Positions 39,181 to 47,214 of a stretch of 51,774 bases of DNA are shown here, in pieces (positions within the stretch are counted from its first letter, which is position 1; each line of letters opens with the position of its first letter). Origin of the DNA: a bacterium. GTDB lineage: Bacteria > Planctomycetota > UBA1135 > GCA-002686595. The DNA is taken from assembly GCA_024226735.1 (NCBI GenBank), contig JAAELL010000557.1:1-51774 (forward strand), in the 5' to 3' direction. The notes below the pieces were generated by a model, which saw nothing but the letters and a program-made list of their open reading frames with translations, had not been told where the DNA came from and made no database searches. The position numbers and the translations under genes were made by a program.

Positions 39181-39756
39181 GTGCGTATCCTGGACCCCGT
39201 GGCCGGCACCGAGTCGCGCAAGACGGATGAGAGCGCACCGTTCGACGTGTCGCTCGTCGCGCACAGGCCGGGGGTCGTCGCGGCGACCGGAGGGCTCGGG
39301 ATCGTCGCCGAGCACGGGTTCGACGACGCCGGCGAGATCGATTTGCTCGTCGTGCCGGGTGGGGTCGGGACGCGGCCGCTCCTGGAGGATCGGGAGGCGC
39401 TCGCTTGGATCGAGCACTCGGCGAGCGCGGCTCGGCTGACGACCTCGGTCTGCACCGGGGCGCTGCTCCTCGCGCGTGTCGGGGCGCTGCGCGATCGGCG
39501 CGCGACGACGCACTGGGCCGCGCTCGATCTGTTGGGGGAGATCGATCCGAGCATCGACGTTCGACGCGACGAGCGCGTCGTGTGCGACGAGGTCATCACG
39601 TCGGCCGGCGTCTCGGCGGGCATCGACATGGCTTTCCGGGTCGTCGAAGAGCTGCATGGCGCCGCGGTCGTGAACGAGCCGGCGCGCTACATCGACTACC
39701 CGCGCGCCGCCGACGTCCCGCCCTCCAGGAACGACTCGCCCGCCGTCGGCCCGTAG
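39181..39756 (+). CDS. DJ-1/PfpI-family protein, N-terminally shortened
   Basis: Read from the GTG at 39181, the product has 191 residues and most of a DJ-1/PfpI (class I glutamine-amidotransferase-like) domain: IDLLVVPGGVGTR at about 53-65, the nucleophile elbow TTSVCTGALLLARVG with Cys91, and the EVITSAGVSAGIDMAF segment. The usual first strand and helix (the glycine-rich D-x-x-D part that starts the domain) are missing; the frame is open back to a TGA near 39128, but that sequence is also not family-like. It looks like a gene that lost its 5' end where the TetR control region now lies. Its last 61 bases overlap the convergent minus-strand gene. Confidence 0.6.
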   Translation: MRILDPVAGTESRKTDESAPFDVSLVAHRPGVVAATGGLGIVAEHGFDDAGEIDLLVVPGGVGTRPLLEDREALAWIEHSASAARLTTSVCTGALLLARVGALRDRRATTHWAALDLLGEIDPSIDVRRDERVVCDEVITSAGVSAGIDMAFRVVEELHGAAVVNEPARYIDYPRAADVPPSRNDSPAVGP

Positions 39757-40691
39757 CGTTCGCCGGCGGCGCACGACAGCCGCACGAGCTTGCGCGTCGG
39801 GTCGACGCCGCGATCCTGGTAGAGCTTGGGCAGCCGCCGCGCACCGAAGCCGACGCAGCGTACGCCGATCGACTGGACCAGCGCGTTGTAGTCGGCGACG
39901 TAGGCTTCGGCGACGTCGCGCGGGCGCGCGGCGAGCACGCGCAGCATCGACCGCGCCGCATGGTCGGCGCTCGACTCGTCGTTCTCGGCGACGCGGATGA
40001 TGAGCTCGATCGCGGCGTTCCACGTCGGGGCACCGAGGCGGTCGGCCGCGTCGCTCAGCTCGCCCAGGCGCGCCATGAGCTGGTTGGCGTCGCGTTCGAT
40101 GCGGACCTTGCCCGGCGGCAGGGCCGTTTGGAGCCGTTCCAGCATCGAGCCGCGGTCGTGCAGCAGGGCGGCGTGGCTCACGCGATCGGCACTCCGCACG
40201 ACCGCTGCGGTCGTGTTTCCGTAGGCGCCGACGAAGCGCAGCTTCTGCGAGATCGCGTCCGTTTTCATCTCGCGCGCGCTCTCGAGGATCTTCTGCACGC
40301 CCCCGGTACCGAGGCCGGCGAAGCAGCAGCCGAGGTGGGGGAGGAAGTCGAGGAAGGGTTGGCGCGCCTCTTCGCGGGCGAGCTCGAGCCAGCTCCCGAG
40401 CCCGTTCAGCACGACCGACGCATCCTTGTGGGACGTCCCCGGTCCCGACATCGCCTTGCGCCACGCAGTGAGCGTCGCCGCGGGCCGCGGCGACGCCAGG
40501 ATCGCGGCGAGGGTGGACTCCTGCGCCGTCGTCCAGCTCAGCTCCTTCTCGATAATCGTCTCGACGAGCTGCACCGCCTCGCGCCGCACGTCGTCGTCAC
40601 CGTTCTTCTCGGTCGCGAGGAAGAGGTCGTAGGCCGGGTGCTTCCGCGCGAGCTCCGCTCGGTGCGTCTCGAGGGGGTCCTTGCTCGTCAC
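39696..40691 (-). CDS. Conserved protein of unknown function, paired with SprT-like gene
   Basis: The 331-residue product starts at GTG (VTSKDPLETHRAEL) with an AGGAGG Shine-Dalgarno sequence five bases upstream, which decides this start against longer frames. It is helical and charged, with no signal or membrane segment; sequence ends with SCAAGERYGPTAGESFLEGG. I recognise no family. It lies 14 bases downstream of the SprT-like metalloprotein gene and forms a pair with it. Its 3' end overlaps the DJ-1-like gene on the other strand. Confidence 0.75.
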   Translation of the reverse strand: MTSKDPLETHRAELARKHPAYDLFLATEKNGDDDVRREAVQLVETIIEKELSWTTAQESTLAAILASPRPAATLTAWRKAMSGPGTSHKDASVVLNGLGSWLELAREEARQPFLDFLPHLGCCFAGLGTGGVQKILESAREMKTDAISQKLRFVGAYGNTTAAVVRSADRVSHAALLHDRGSMLERLQTALPPGKVRIERDANQLMARLGELSDAADRLGAPTWNAAIELIIRVAENDESSADHAARSMLRVLAARPRDVAEAYVADYNALVQSIGVRCVGFGARRLPKLYQDRGVDPTRKLVRLSCAAGERYGPTAGESFLEGGTSAARG

Positions 40692-40705
40692 GTGCCCTCC
40701 TGGGC

Positions 40706-41491
40706 TCAGAAGTACAGTTCTCCCTGCACCCAACGTTCGATCGGGCTCGGCTTCGTTCGCATCGCTGTTCCCCTGCGCGCGGATGCGATCAGTCGGCCCA
40801 GGTTCTTCTTCTCCCACTCGTGCACGCGCGCGTAGTCGGGGAAGCAGCGCTCGCGCGCGCGGAACTCGGGCGAGTGGTGCACCCAGCGGCCGTTCGCGTC
40901 GGCCTGGGGCGGCATCGCCGCGTGCAGGATCTCGTGCATCAGCACGAAGCGCACGAACCACGCCGGAACGGCGGGCTGATCGAGCACGGGGTGCAGGCGG
41001 ACGACGTTCGTCTCGACGTCGTAGCTGCCGAGCCGCAGCGAGTGGCGCGAGCGGCTGCGCCGGCGCGTGCCCCAGGTGATCCCCGGGGCGCGGCGGTCGC
41101 CGTCGAAGTCGCCGGCGAACTCGATCGCGATCAGCTTGACCGCCATCGGAGCGAGGTCGTGGCATTGGCCGGTCGGGCGCAGCGTCGAGCTCTTCGCACG
41201 GGCTGCGGGCAGGTCGGCCATCCGCTCCGCGATCCACGTGTCGAGGACCTTGCCCGCGCGCCGCGCGCGGCGCCCCGATCGCAGCCACTTCGCGACCGCG
41301 TCGCGGACCTCGTCCGGAGCCGTGGCGAAGACGGCGCCGTGCATCCGCACCCGCAACCCGTCGCGCCCGTCGATGCGTTCGTGGCGGGCTTGGATGGGGG
41401 CGCTGCGCGACCGACCGAAGTCGATCGCGATGGGGCACTCGAGCGCCTCGGTGAGCGCGTGCGACCAGATGGCGCGGGCGTCGGCTTCCAC
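40706..41491 (-). CDS. SprT-like zinc metalloprotein
   Basis: From the GTG at 41491 the product has 261 residues. FVLMHEILHAAMP gives His186, Glu187 and His190, and HHSPEF 15 residues later supplies the likely third His, as in SprT/YgjP/WLM-type zincins. The middle region (about 60-150) is basic. No signal peptide is visible, so it is cytosolic. A longer frame starting with ATG at 41617 would run through a hairpin at 41593-41612 and is less likely; the start is therefore uncertain. Function unknown; SprT proteins process DNA-protein crosslinks. Confidence 0.68.
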   Translation of the reverse strand: MEADARAIWSHALTEALECPIAIDFGRSRSAPIQARHERIDGRDGLRVRMHGAVFATAPDEVRDAVAKWLRSGRRARRAGKVLDTWIAERMADLPAARAKSSTLRPTGQCHDLAPMAVKLIAIEFAGDFDGDRRAPGITWGTRRRSRSRHSLRLGSYDVETNVVRLHPVLDQPAVPAWFVRFVLMHEILHAAMPPQADANGRWVHHSPEFRARERCFPDYARVHEWEKKNLGRLIASARRGTAMRTKPSPIERWVQGELYF

Positions 41492-41592
41492 GGCCCTAGT
41501 CTGCTGGGTCCGACGACCCTTTGCCACCCCGCGCGAAATCTGGCCACCACGCGAGCGCTGCCGGGTAGGGGCAGCTCGCGTCGACCCCGGCT

Positions 41593-41612
41593 CCAACACC
41601 GTCAGGTGTTGG
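41593..41612. terminator. Perfect 8-bp hairpin upstream of the SprT-like gene
   Basis: CCAACACC and GGTGTTGG flank a four-base loop (GTCA). With the stem at 41636-41673 it forms a pair of hairpins between two genes on the minus strand. Confidence 0.55.
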
Positions 41613-41635
41613 GCCATGGATAGCGTCGAATCCGA

Positions 41636-41673
41636 TCATTTTGGCGGGGGGCCCGAGCCCCCCGCCAAAATGA
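41636..41673 (-). terminator. 17-bp GC-rich hairpin, terminator of the repeat protein gene
   Basis: Perfect 17-base arms (41636-41652 and 41657-41673) with a four-base loop contain GGCGGGGGGC and GCCCCCCGCC flanked by A/T runs (ATTTT / AAAAT), so both strands have a T-run after the stem. It lies five bases beyond the stop of the minus-strand envelope gene and is a strong intrinsic terminator candidate. Confidence 0.8.
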
Positions 41674-41677
41674 CTGC

Positions 41678-43663
41678 TTAATTCCCGAGCGTGAAGTCGA
41701 TTCCCGTGTGGGTTCCGCCTTCGTCGACCGTGACCTTGCGCGTCGTGTTCTTGACGTCGACGCTGGCCTGGAACGGGTTGCCCTGGTTCATGTTCTGCGG
41801 GCGGCGGGCGTGCACGGAGTAGGTCCCGGCCTTGACGTGCTTGACGACGTACTTGCCGTCCTTGTTCGTCTTCGCCGAGTAGTTCGTCGGGAACTGCGTC
41901 GCGCTCAGGGTGTCCATGACGAGCTGGACGCGCGCGCCGGGCAGCGGCTTGCCGCTCGGGCCGTTGACGATGCCTTCGATCGTCGCGCCGCGGGTCATGG
42001 CCAAGTCGCCCGTCTTCACCTCTTGCCCCTCGGTCACGATGATGTCGCGCTGGAACTTGGTCGCGAAGTCCTTGTGCTTGACCTCGACGAGGTACGTCGC
42101 CGGCGTCAGCGGGCGTAGCGTGAAGACGCCGTCCGAGTTCGTGCGCGTCTTGACCTTCGACGAGTGCGTCGGGTACTGGTCGCCGAGCGAGCGCATGAAC
42201 GCGTCGTCTGACCAGGTCGTGTCGCGCGAGGTGACGGATGCGCCGGAGACCGGGCGGCCCTGCACGTCGACGACGCGGCCGCTGATCTGGCCGCCGGTCT
42301 GCATGCGCACCGTGATGCCGTCGAGGTTCTGGCTCTCGGTCACCGAGAACGGCTGCGAGTAGTTCGCCGGGTGGCCGGCCGAGCTCGCCTCGACCATGTA
42401 CTCACCCTTGCCGGGGCACGTGATCTTGAAGCGGCCTTGGTCGTCGCTGACCTCCATCGCCGAGTCCTTGATCGGGGCGCTGACGCCCGAGCCCGAGACC
42501 TCCTGGCGCAGCTGGACCTTGAAGCGGCGCAAGGGCTGGTTCGTGCGCGCATCGATGACCGTGCCGCTGACCGTCGGGTTGGGGGTCAGGCGGATGATGA
42601 CGCTCATGTTGCCCGCGTCGACGCGGGGCTCGCGTGCGTGTCCATACGCATCGGCGCGCACCATCAGGGTGTAGCTGCCGATCGGGATGTCCTGGATGAT
42701 GAAGTCGCCGCTGTCGTCGGTCGTCGTCTGCGTGCGGGTCGTGTCCTTGCCGCGCGCCAGGGCGTAGGCCTGGACGAGCGCGCCGACGACCGGCTCGCCG
42801 GTCACGGACTCGACGCGGCCGCCGATCATCTGCGCGATTTGCAGCGAGACGTTCTTCTCGACGTCCTCGCTGCCCATCATGTTCATCTGCTGGTAGGAGA
42901 CCGTGCCGTAGCCCTCAGCGCCGACGGTCAGGACGTAGTTGCCGTTGGCGAGCGACTGGAACTCGTAGTTGCCGCCGGCGTCCGTCGTCGTGCGCACCGC
43001 GTTCGGGTCCTTCGACGAAAGGGCTCCGAGGGCGGTCAGGCTGATCGAAACGTTGGCGTTCGCGACGCCCCCGCCCGAGCCGTCTGTGACGACGCCGTAG
43101 AGGCGCACGCCGCCACCCATCTGGATGTCGACTTGGACCGGATCGCCCTCGATCACGTTGATGTCGAGCTCTTCGGCGCGCCCGAACTGCGGGTGGCGCG
43201 CCACGACCGCGTAGGCCTCGTACGCCTCGATGTCGCTGAACTGGTAGCGGCCCTCGGCGTTGGTCTTCACCATCGGATCGTCGGCGCCGTTGTCGGCCTC
43301 CTCGAGGAAGGGGAGACCGAAGATGCCGGCGCGCGTCAGAAGGACCTCGGCGTCCGCGATCGGGTTCCCGTCCGGGTCGAGGACGCGGCCGTAGACCGAG
43401 GTGCCGATGATCCCGGCGCCGGGCTCGACCGGAGTCGGGGCGACGAGCGCGGGGCCCTCTTCGGTCGCCCGGGTGTTGTTCCCGGCCGTCGACGGAACCA
43501 GCTCGCTCGGATTGGCACCATCCTTCGGCTGGACGTCGGTCACCGGGTTCTCACCCGGGTTGAGCCCGGAGCCGTCGGTGGAATCTTCTTCGCCGGCGTT
43601 GAAGGCCAACCAGAATCCGCCCATGGCGGCAATCACGAGGATCAGAACGAGGAGCGGTCGCAT
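41678..43663 (-). CDS. Membrane-anchored protein with repeated carboxypeptidase-regulatory-like domains
   Basis: The 661-residue product has an N-terminal anchor (LLVLILVIAAMGGFWLAF), then an acidic Ser/Thr/Pro-rich linker, and about six carboxypeptidase-D regulatory-like (transthyretin-fold) domains. Each follows the pattern of a GRV-D-G-P-ADA strand, a TT-D-G-F segment and a YTL/V tail; examples are VYGRVLDPDGNPIADAEVLL, ISGRVVDVQGRPVSGASVT and IEGIVNGPSGKPLPGARVQL. It is probably a periplasmic or cell-surface structural protein. The ATG is followed directly by the anchor. No enzymatic domain is visible. Confidence 0.88.
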   Translation of the reverse strand: MRPLLVLILVIAAMGGFWLAFNAGEEDSTDGSGLNPGENPVTDVQPKDGANPSELVPSTAGNNTRATEEGPALVAPTPVEPGAGIIGTSVYGRVLDPDGNPIADAEVLLTRAGIFGLPFLEEADNGADDPMVKTNAEGRYQFSDIEAYEAYAVVARHPQFGRAEELDINVIEGDPVQVDIQMGGGVRLYGVVTDGSGGGVANANVSISLTALGALSSKDPNAVRTTTDAGGNYEFQSLANGNYVLTVGAEGYGTVSYQQMNMMGSEDVEKNVSLQIAQMIGGRVESVTGEPVVGALVQAYALARGKDTTRTQTTTDDSGDFIIQDIPIGSYTLMVRADAYGHAREPRVDAGNMSVIIRLTPNPTVSGTVIDARTNQPLRRFKVQLRQEVSGSGVSAPIKDSAMEVSDDQGRFKITCPGKGEYMVEASSAGHPANYSQPFSVTESQNLDGITVRMQTGGQISGRVVDVQGRPVSGASVTSRDTTWSDDAFMRSLGDQYPTHSSKVKTRTNSDGVFTLRPLTPATYLVEVKHKDFATKFQRDIIVTEGQEVKTGDLAMTRGATIEGIVNGPSGKPLPGARVQLVMDTLSATQFPTNYSAKTNKDGKYVVKHVKAGTYSVHARRPQNMNQGNPFQASVDVKNTTRKVTVDEGGTHTGIDFTLGN

Positions 43664-43904
43664 GACAAACAGATGGGTTGCGGAGTGGGCGCGCGGAACA
43701 CGGTAGGGTCCGTGGGGTTTCGCGCGGCCCCGAAAGAAAGAGGCACCCCGTTGAGGGGCGGGATGCACCGTTGGAAAAGAGGCCTTTTCGCCAGGACGGG
43801 TGGGACGCCGCACGGGCGGACATCTTCCCCCGGATTTGTATTCAGTCAGCGGGATCCGGCCGCGGCTCCCCTCGGCCCGCCGGTGGCCCCCGATTGTGCG
43901 CTTT

Positions 43905-44459
43905 TCACGCCTTGGAGGGCGTCGCACCCACCGTGGCACCCCTCTGGGGGCTGTCCAGGGTGGTGGGGAAGGCGGATTCGGTGAGGACCATCGAGCCGAG
44001 GAAGTAGGCGAAGAGCAGGAGCTCGAAATCCAGCTTCCTGAAGACCTGCATCGTCGACGAGCGCCCGAGCGCCTTGGGCACGATGCGGGCGGACTCGCCG
44101 GTCTTCGAGGCGACGAGGCGCCAGCCACGGCCGATGCCACCGGTCGGCACCATGCGGTACGGCTTGCCGCCGGTCCAGACGTCGATCTGGCGCTTGGCGA
44201 CGCTCCAGCGCAGGGACGAGCCGAGCCACTCGGGCCCGTCGGTCCAGACGGAGAACTGGGCCCGTAGGAGCCCGGGGTCGCGCCGGAACGTCAGCACCTC
44301 ACCCTTCTCGGGGCGGTACTCGCCGTGAACGACGAGCCCCCAGCGGTTGCGGGTGACGGTGAGGACGCCGAGGACGTTGTCCTCTTCATCCAGGATGGTG
44401 TGTCGCGGGCTCCAGAGGCCGGAGACTCGTGTGCGGTAGGTCTTGATCGGTGCCGCCAT
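43905..44459 (-). CDS. Conserved protein with C-terminal membrane segment, unknown
   Basis: The 184-residue protein has a beta-rich N-terminal part (about 15-125) with repeated aromatic strands (ILDEEDNVLGVLTVTRNRWG, QIDVWTGGKPYRMVPTGG) resembling LURP-one/tubby-like scramblase-type beta barrels, though that is only a loose resemblance. A hydrophobic stretch near the end (FELLLFAYFLGSMVLT, about 145-160) may touch the membrane. It starts at the ATG giving MAAPIKTYRTRV. It is on the same strand as the envelope repeat protein but 241 bases upstream of it. Confidence 0.65.
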   Translation of the reverse strand: MAAPIKTYRTRVSGLWSPRHTILDEEDNVLGVLTVTRNRWGLVVHGEYRPEKGEVLTFRRDPGLLRAQFSVWTDGPEWLGSSLRWSVAKRQIDVWTGGKPYRMVPTGGIGRGWRLVASKTGESARIVPKALGRSSTMQVFRKLDFELLLFAYFLGSMVLTESAFPTTLDSPQRGATVGATPSKA

Positions 44460-44577
44460 GGTGTGCGGTGCTTGCGCGGTATCGGGCTTCCAGCCGCGTC
44501 GGCGAGAGGTGGGTCACCACGTAGTGTACCCGCTCGCGGCGCACGGGGCCGACGACCGTGCGAAGATCCCGGCGGCG

Positions 44578-45732
44578 TCAGTCGTTGAGCGCGTGGAGCG
44601 TGCCGACGGCTTCGATGATGCGGCCCGTGGCTGCCTCGATCTCGTCCTCGGTCGAGTAGCGGGACAGCGAGAAACGCAGGCTCGACGCCGCCTCCTCGGG
44701 GCTTATGCCCATGGCGATCAGGACCGGCGAAGGGGAGCTGCGCTGGGCGTTGCAGGCCGAGCCCGCCGAGGCGTAGACCCCGAACTCGCCCAGGAGTGCC
44801 AGCAGGAGCGACGCCTCGAGGCCCGGGAACAGGACGTTGGTCGTGTTGGCGACGCGCTTGGCGCCGGCGCCGTGGACCCGGGCGCCGGGAATCGCCTCGA
44901 CGAGCCTCCGCTCGAGGCGGTCGCGCAGCGCGCGGATGCGCGCGAGCCCGCGTTCGTCCTCGGCGAATGCCTGCGCGAGCTCCGCCGCGCGCCCCATGCC
45001 GACGATCCCCGGGACGTTCTCGGTGCCGGCCCGGCGCTCGCTCTCCTGGGGACCTCCGACGACGAGCGGGTCGAGGGCGACGCCGGGCCGCACCCAGGAC
45101 GCGCCGACTCCCTTGGGGCCGTGGAACTTGTGCGCGGCGATCGTCAAGAGGTCGCACCCGATCGCGGGCGCGTCGATCGGCATCTTGCCGGGGGCCTGCA
45201 CCGCGTCGACGTGAAACAGTGTCCCCGCCGCGCGGCAGGCGTCCCCGATTCCCGCCAGGTCGTTCAAGACGCCGGTCTCGTTGCCCGCGAAGAGCAGCGA
45301 CACGAGCGCGACCCCGGAGTCGATCGCGGCGAAGAGCGCTTCGCGGTCGAGGAGACCGTTCGCGTCGACCGCGATCTCGACGCAGGTGCCTGCGCGTTTG
45401 GCGCTCGCCTTCGTCGCGCTGTGCTCGACCGCTGAGACGATGTAGCGCGGGCGTTCGGGGTGTGCGAGCCGCGCCGCGCCGAAGGCGGCGTTGATGCTCT
45501 CGGAGCCGCCCGAAGTGAACACGACGTCGCGCGGTGATCCGCCGAGGAGCTGGGCGACGTGGCCGCGTGCCGCGCGGACCGCGTCCGCGGCGCGTTCGCC
45601 GCCGGGGTGCGGGCTCGAGGGGTTGGCGAAGTGCTCGGTGTAGAACGGGAGCATCGCCTCGACGACTTCCGGTGCCGGCGCGGTCGTCGAGTTGTTGTCG
45701 AGGTAGATCGGCGCCGCTCGCGGGTCCGTCAC
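44578..45732 (-). CDS. Cysteine desulfurase (NifS/IscS-like)
   Basis: The 384-residue enzyme is a PLP-dependent cysteine desulfurase: YLDNNSTTAPAPEVVEAM at the N terminus, HSATKAS, the PLP-Lys motif AAHKFHGPKGVGASW with Lys202, and the sulfur-accepting Cys327 in ASAGSACNAQ. It takes sulfur from cysteine for iron-sulfur clusters or other sulfur donors. The GTG start overlaps the stop of the upstream merR gene by one base (TAGTG), so the two are coupled. IscU, SufE or other assembly genes are not in the window, but a frataxin gene is. Confidence 0.92.
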   Translation of the reverse strand: MTDPRAAPIYLDNNSTTAPAPEVVEAMLPFYTEHFANPSSPHPGGERAADAVRAARGHVAQLLGGSPRDVVFTSGGSESINAAFGAARLAHPERPRYIVSAVEHSATKASAKRAGTCVEIAVDANGLLDREALFAAIDSGVALVSLLFAGNETGVLNDLAGIGDACRAAGTLFHVDAVQAPGKMPIDAPAIGCDLLTIAAHKFHGPKGVGASWVRPGVALDPLVVGGPQESERRAGTENVPGIVGMGRAAELAQAFAEDERGLARIRALRDRLERRLVEAIPGARVHGAGAKRVANTTNVLFPGLEASLLLALLGEFGVYASAGSACNAQRSSPSPVLIAMGISPEEAASSLRFSLSRYSTEDEIEAATGRIIEAVGTLHALND

Positions 45733-46205
45733 TAGAAGAGGGCGCTCAGGAAGTCCGGCAACTTCGCGCCCGTCTTGCGGCACGGGTCGCAGAAGTTGTT
45801 GTTCTCGTGCGGGCGTGAATCGCACGGATTGCAGTAGTGCTGGACCTGTGCCAGAGCGTCCCCGATCCCGCGCTGCTGGGTCTCGAGCATCGCGATGCGC
45901 GTTCGGATCAAGCGCTGCTGCTCCTCGAGCGCCGCGGCGACCTTGCGCAGCCAGTCCTTGCGCTGCTCCTGGTTGCGCGAGCTCAGCAGGTCGCGGATCG
46001 TTTCGAGGCTGAGCCCGAGCGCCTGCAGGTCGTGGATCATCCGCACCCGGTTCACGTCCGCCGGTCGGTAGTATCGGAAGCCGCCCGTGCTGCGCTCGGC
46101 GGGGACGAGCAGCGCGAGCTCCTCGTAGTACCGGAGGGTGCGCAGGTTCGTGTTGGCGCGGGTCGCGAACTCGCCGATCTTCAGCAGTTCTTGGTCGTTG
46201 CTCAA
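45732..46205 (-). CDS. MerR-family regulator with C-terminal double CxxC
   Basis: The 157-residue protein starts with TTG and has the MerR DNA-binding domain: KIGEFATRANTNLRTLRYYEELALLVPAER (about 9-38), FRYYRPADVNRVRMI wing, and a coiled-coil dimerisation helix (about 80-118). The C terminus carries Cys125, Cys128, Cys139 and Cys142, two CxxC pairs ten residues apart, more than in most MerR metal sensors. This could bind an iron-sulfur cluster or zinc. It sits immediately upstream of, and coupled to, a cysteine desulfurase gene. I therefore suspect it regulates cluster assembly. Confidence 0.85.
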   Translation of the reverse strand: MSNDQELLKIGEFATRANTNLRTLRYYEELALLVPAERSTGGFRYYRPADVNRVRMIHDLQALGLSLETIRDLLSSRNQEQRKDWLRKVAAALEEQQRLIRTRIAMLETQQRGIGDALAQVQHYCNPCDSRPHENNNFCDPCRKTGAKLPDFLSALF

Positions 46206-46449
46206 GGGCGTCTAAGGGGGCTGGACAGAAGGTTGCGGCGCCTGCTGCGAAAGCTCCACATTACGTTACGGATCACCTTCGGTGCGAGGGCCAGCCGGCT
46301 GGACCCCGTCCGGCGCGCTCGTTACCTTGACATTACTCACGGGCCCGTCGAGATCGGGTGTAGAACCCTCGCGACGATTCAACCCTCCATATCGCGCCCC
46401 CTGTGGCGTAAGAGCTCGTCCGACCCCTACTCCGACGGAGCACCCGATC
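46206..46449. promoter_or_regulatory. Divergent spacer between merR-desulfurase and YugP genes
   Basis: This 244-base region must hold promoters for both directions. It contains a TTGACA at 46327-46332 without a well-spaced -10 that I can defend, and TACGTTAC near 46263 on the merR side. MerR proteins usually act at promoters with a long -35/-10 spacer, so the operator should lie here. Confidence 0.4.
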
Positions 46450-47136
46450 ATGTTCGCACTCTTCGATCCCTGGTACTGGCTCATCGTGGGCCCGACCATG
46501 GCCATCGCGGCCTTCGCCTCGATGCGTGTCAAGAGCACCTTCAACCGTTACTCGCAAGTCGGCGTGCGCAGCGGCATGACCGGCGCGCAGGCCGCCGCCG
46601 CGGTCGCGCGCGCCGGCGGAGCCCAGGTCTCGATCGAGCGCGTCGGCGGTTTCCTCTCCGACCACTACGACCCGCGCTCGAAGACGCTGCGCCTCTCGCC
46701 CCAGGTGTACGACGGTCGCTCGGTCGCGTCGATCGCGGTCGCCGCGCACGAGGCCGGACACGCGATCCAGGACGTGAAGAACTACGCGTTCCTCAACTTC
46801 CGCTCGGCGATGGTGCCGGTGACGCAGATCGGGTCCAACCTGTGGATCTGGGTGTTCTTCGCTGGGATGTTGATGCAGTTCAAGGCGCTGCTGATGATCG
46901 GCATCGTGTTGCTCGGCTTCACCGTCCTCTTCCAGCTCGTGACTTTGCCGGTCGAGTTCGACGCGTCGAGCCGCGCGAAGGCCGTGCTGGCCGAGACGGG
47001 AATCGTCGCGACTCAGGAAGAAGCCCAGGGCGTGAGCAAGGTCCTGGGGGCGGCGGCGATGACGTACGTGGCTGGTGCGCTGACGGCCCTGGCGACGCTC
47101 GCCTACTACATCATGGTGATGAACCGCCGGGATTAA
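46450..47136 (+). CDS. YugP-type zinc metallopeptidase, membrane-embedded
   Basis: The 228-residue product has the YugP (Zn_peptidase_2, DUF1385-related) pattern: an N-terminal membrane segment (WYWLIVGPTMAIAAFA), AAHEAGHAIQDV with His100, Glu101 and His104, and further membrane helices (about 125-165, IGIVLLGFTVLFQLVTLPVEF) plus a C-terminal one near 205-220. The second-helix motif VEFDASSRAK is a family mark. The substrate is unknown; the topology places the active site near the membrane. The start ATG follows a 244-base divergent spacer shared with merR. Confidence 0.9.
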   Translation: MFALFDPWYWLIVGPTMAIAAFASMRVKSTFNRYSQVGVRSGMTGAQAAAAVARAGGAQVSIERVGGFLSDHYDPRSKTLRLSPQVYDGRSVASIAVAAHEAGHAIQDVKNYAFLNFRSAMVPVTQIGSNLWIWVFFAGMLMQFKALLMIGIVLLGFTVLFQLVTLPVEFDASSRAKAVLAETGIVATQEEAQGVSKVLGAAAMTYVAGALTALATLAYYIMVMNRRD

Positions 47137-47214
47137 GGGCGCACTCGCGATCCGGCATGGTGCTATTTCGGATCCGGCCGAGAGTTCGGTAGCCTCTGCG
47201 ACCAGGAGGCCGCA

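Noticed and set aside
41492..41617. ATG at 41617 as start of the SprT-like gene
   Set aside because: The extension crosses a perfect hairpin, lacks a Shine-Dalgarno sequence and is low-complexity; the GTG at 41491 is preferred, though not certain.
46327..46332. TTGACA as a sigma-70 promoter for the YugP gene
   Set aside because: No -10 element with suitable spacing follows, so I do not call a promoter.
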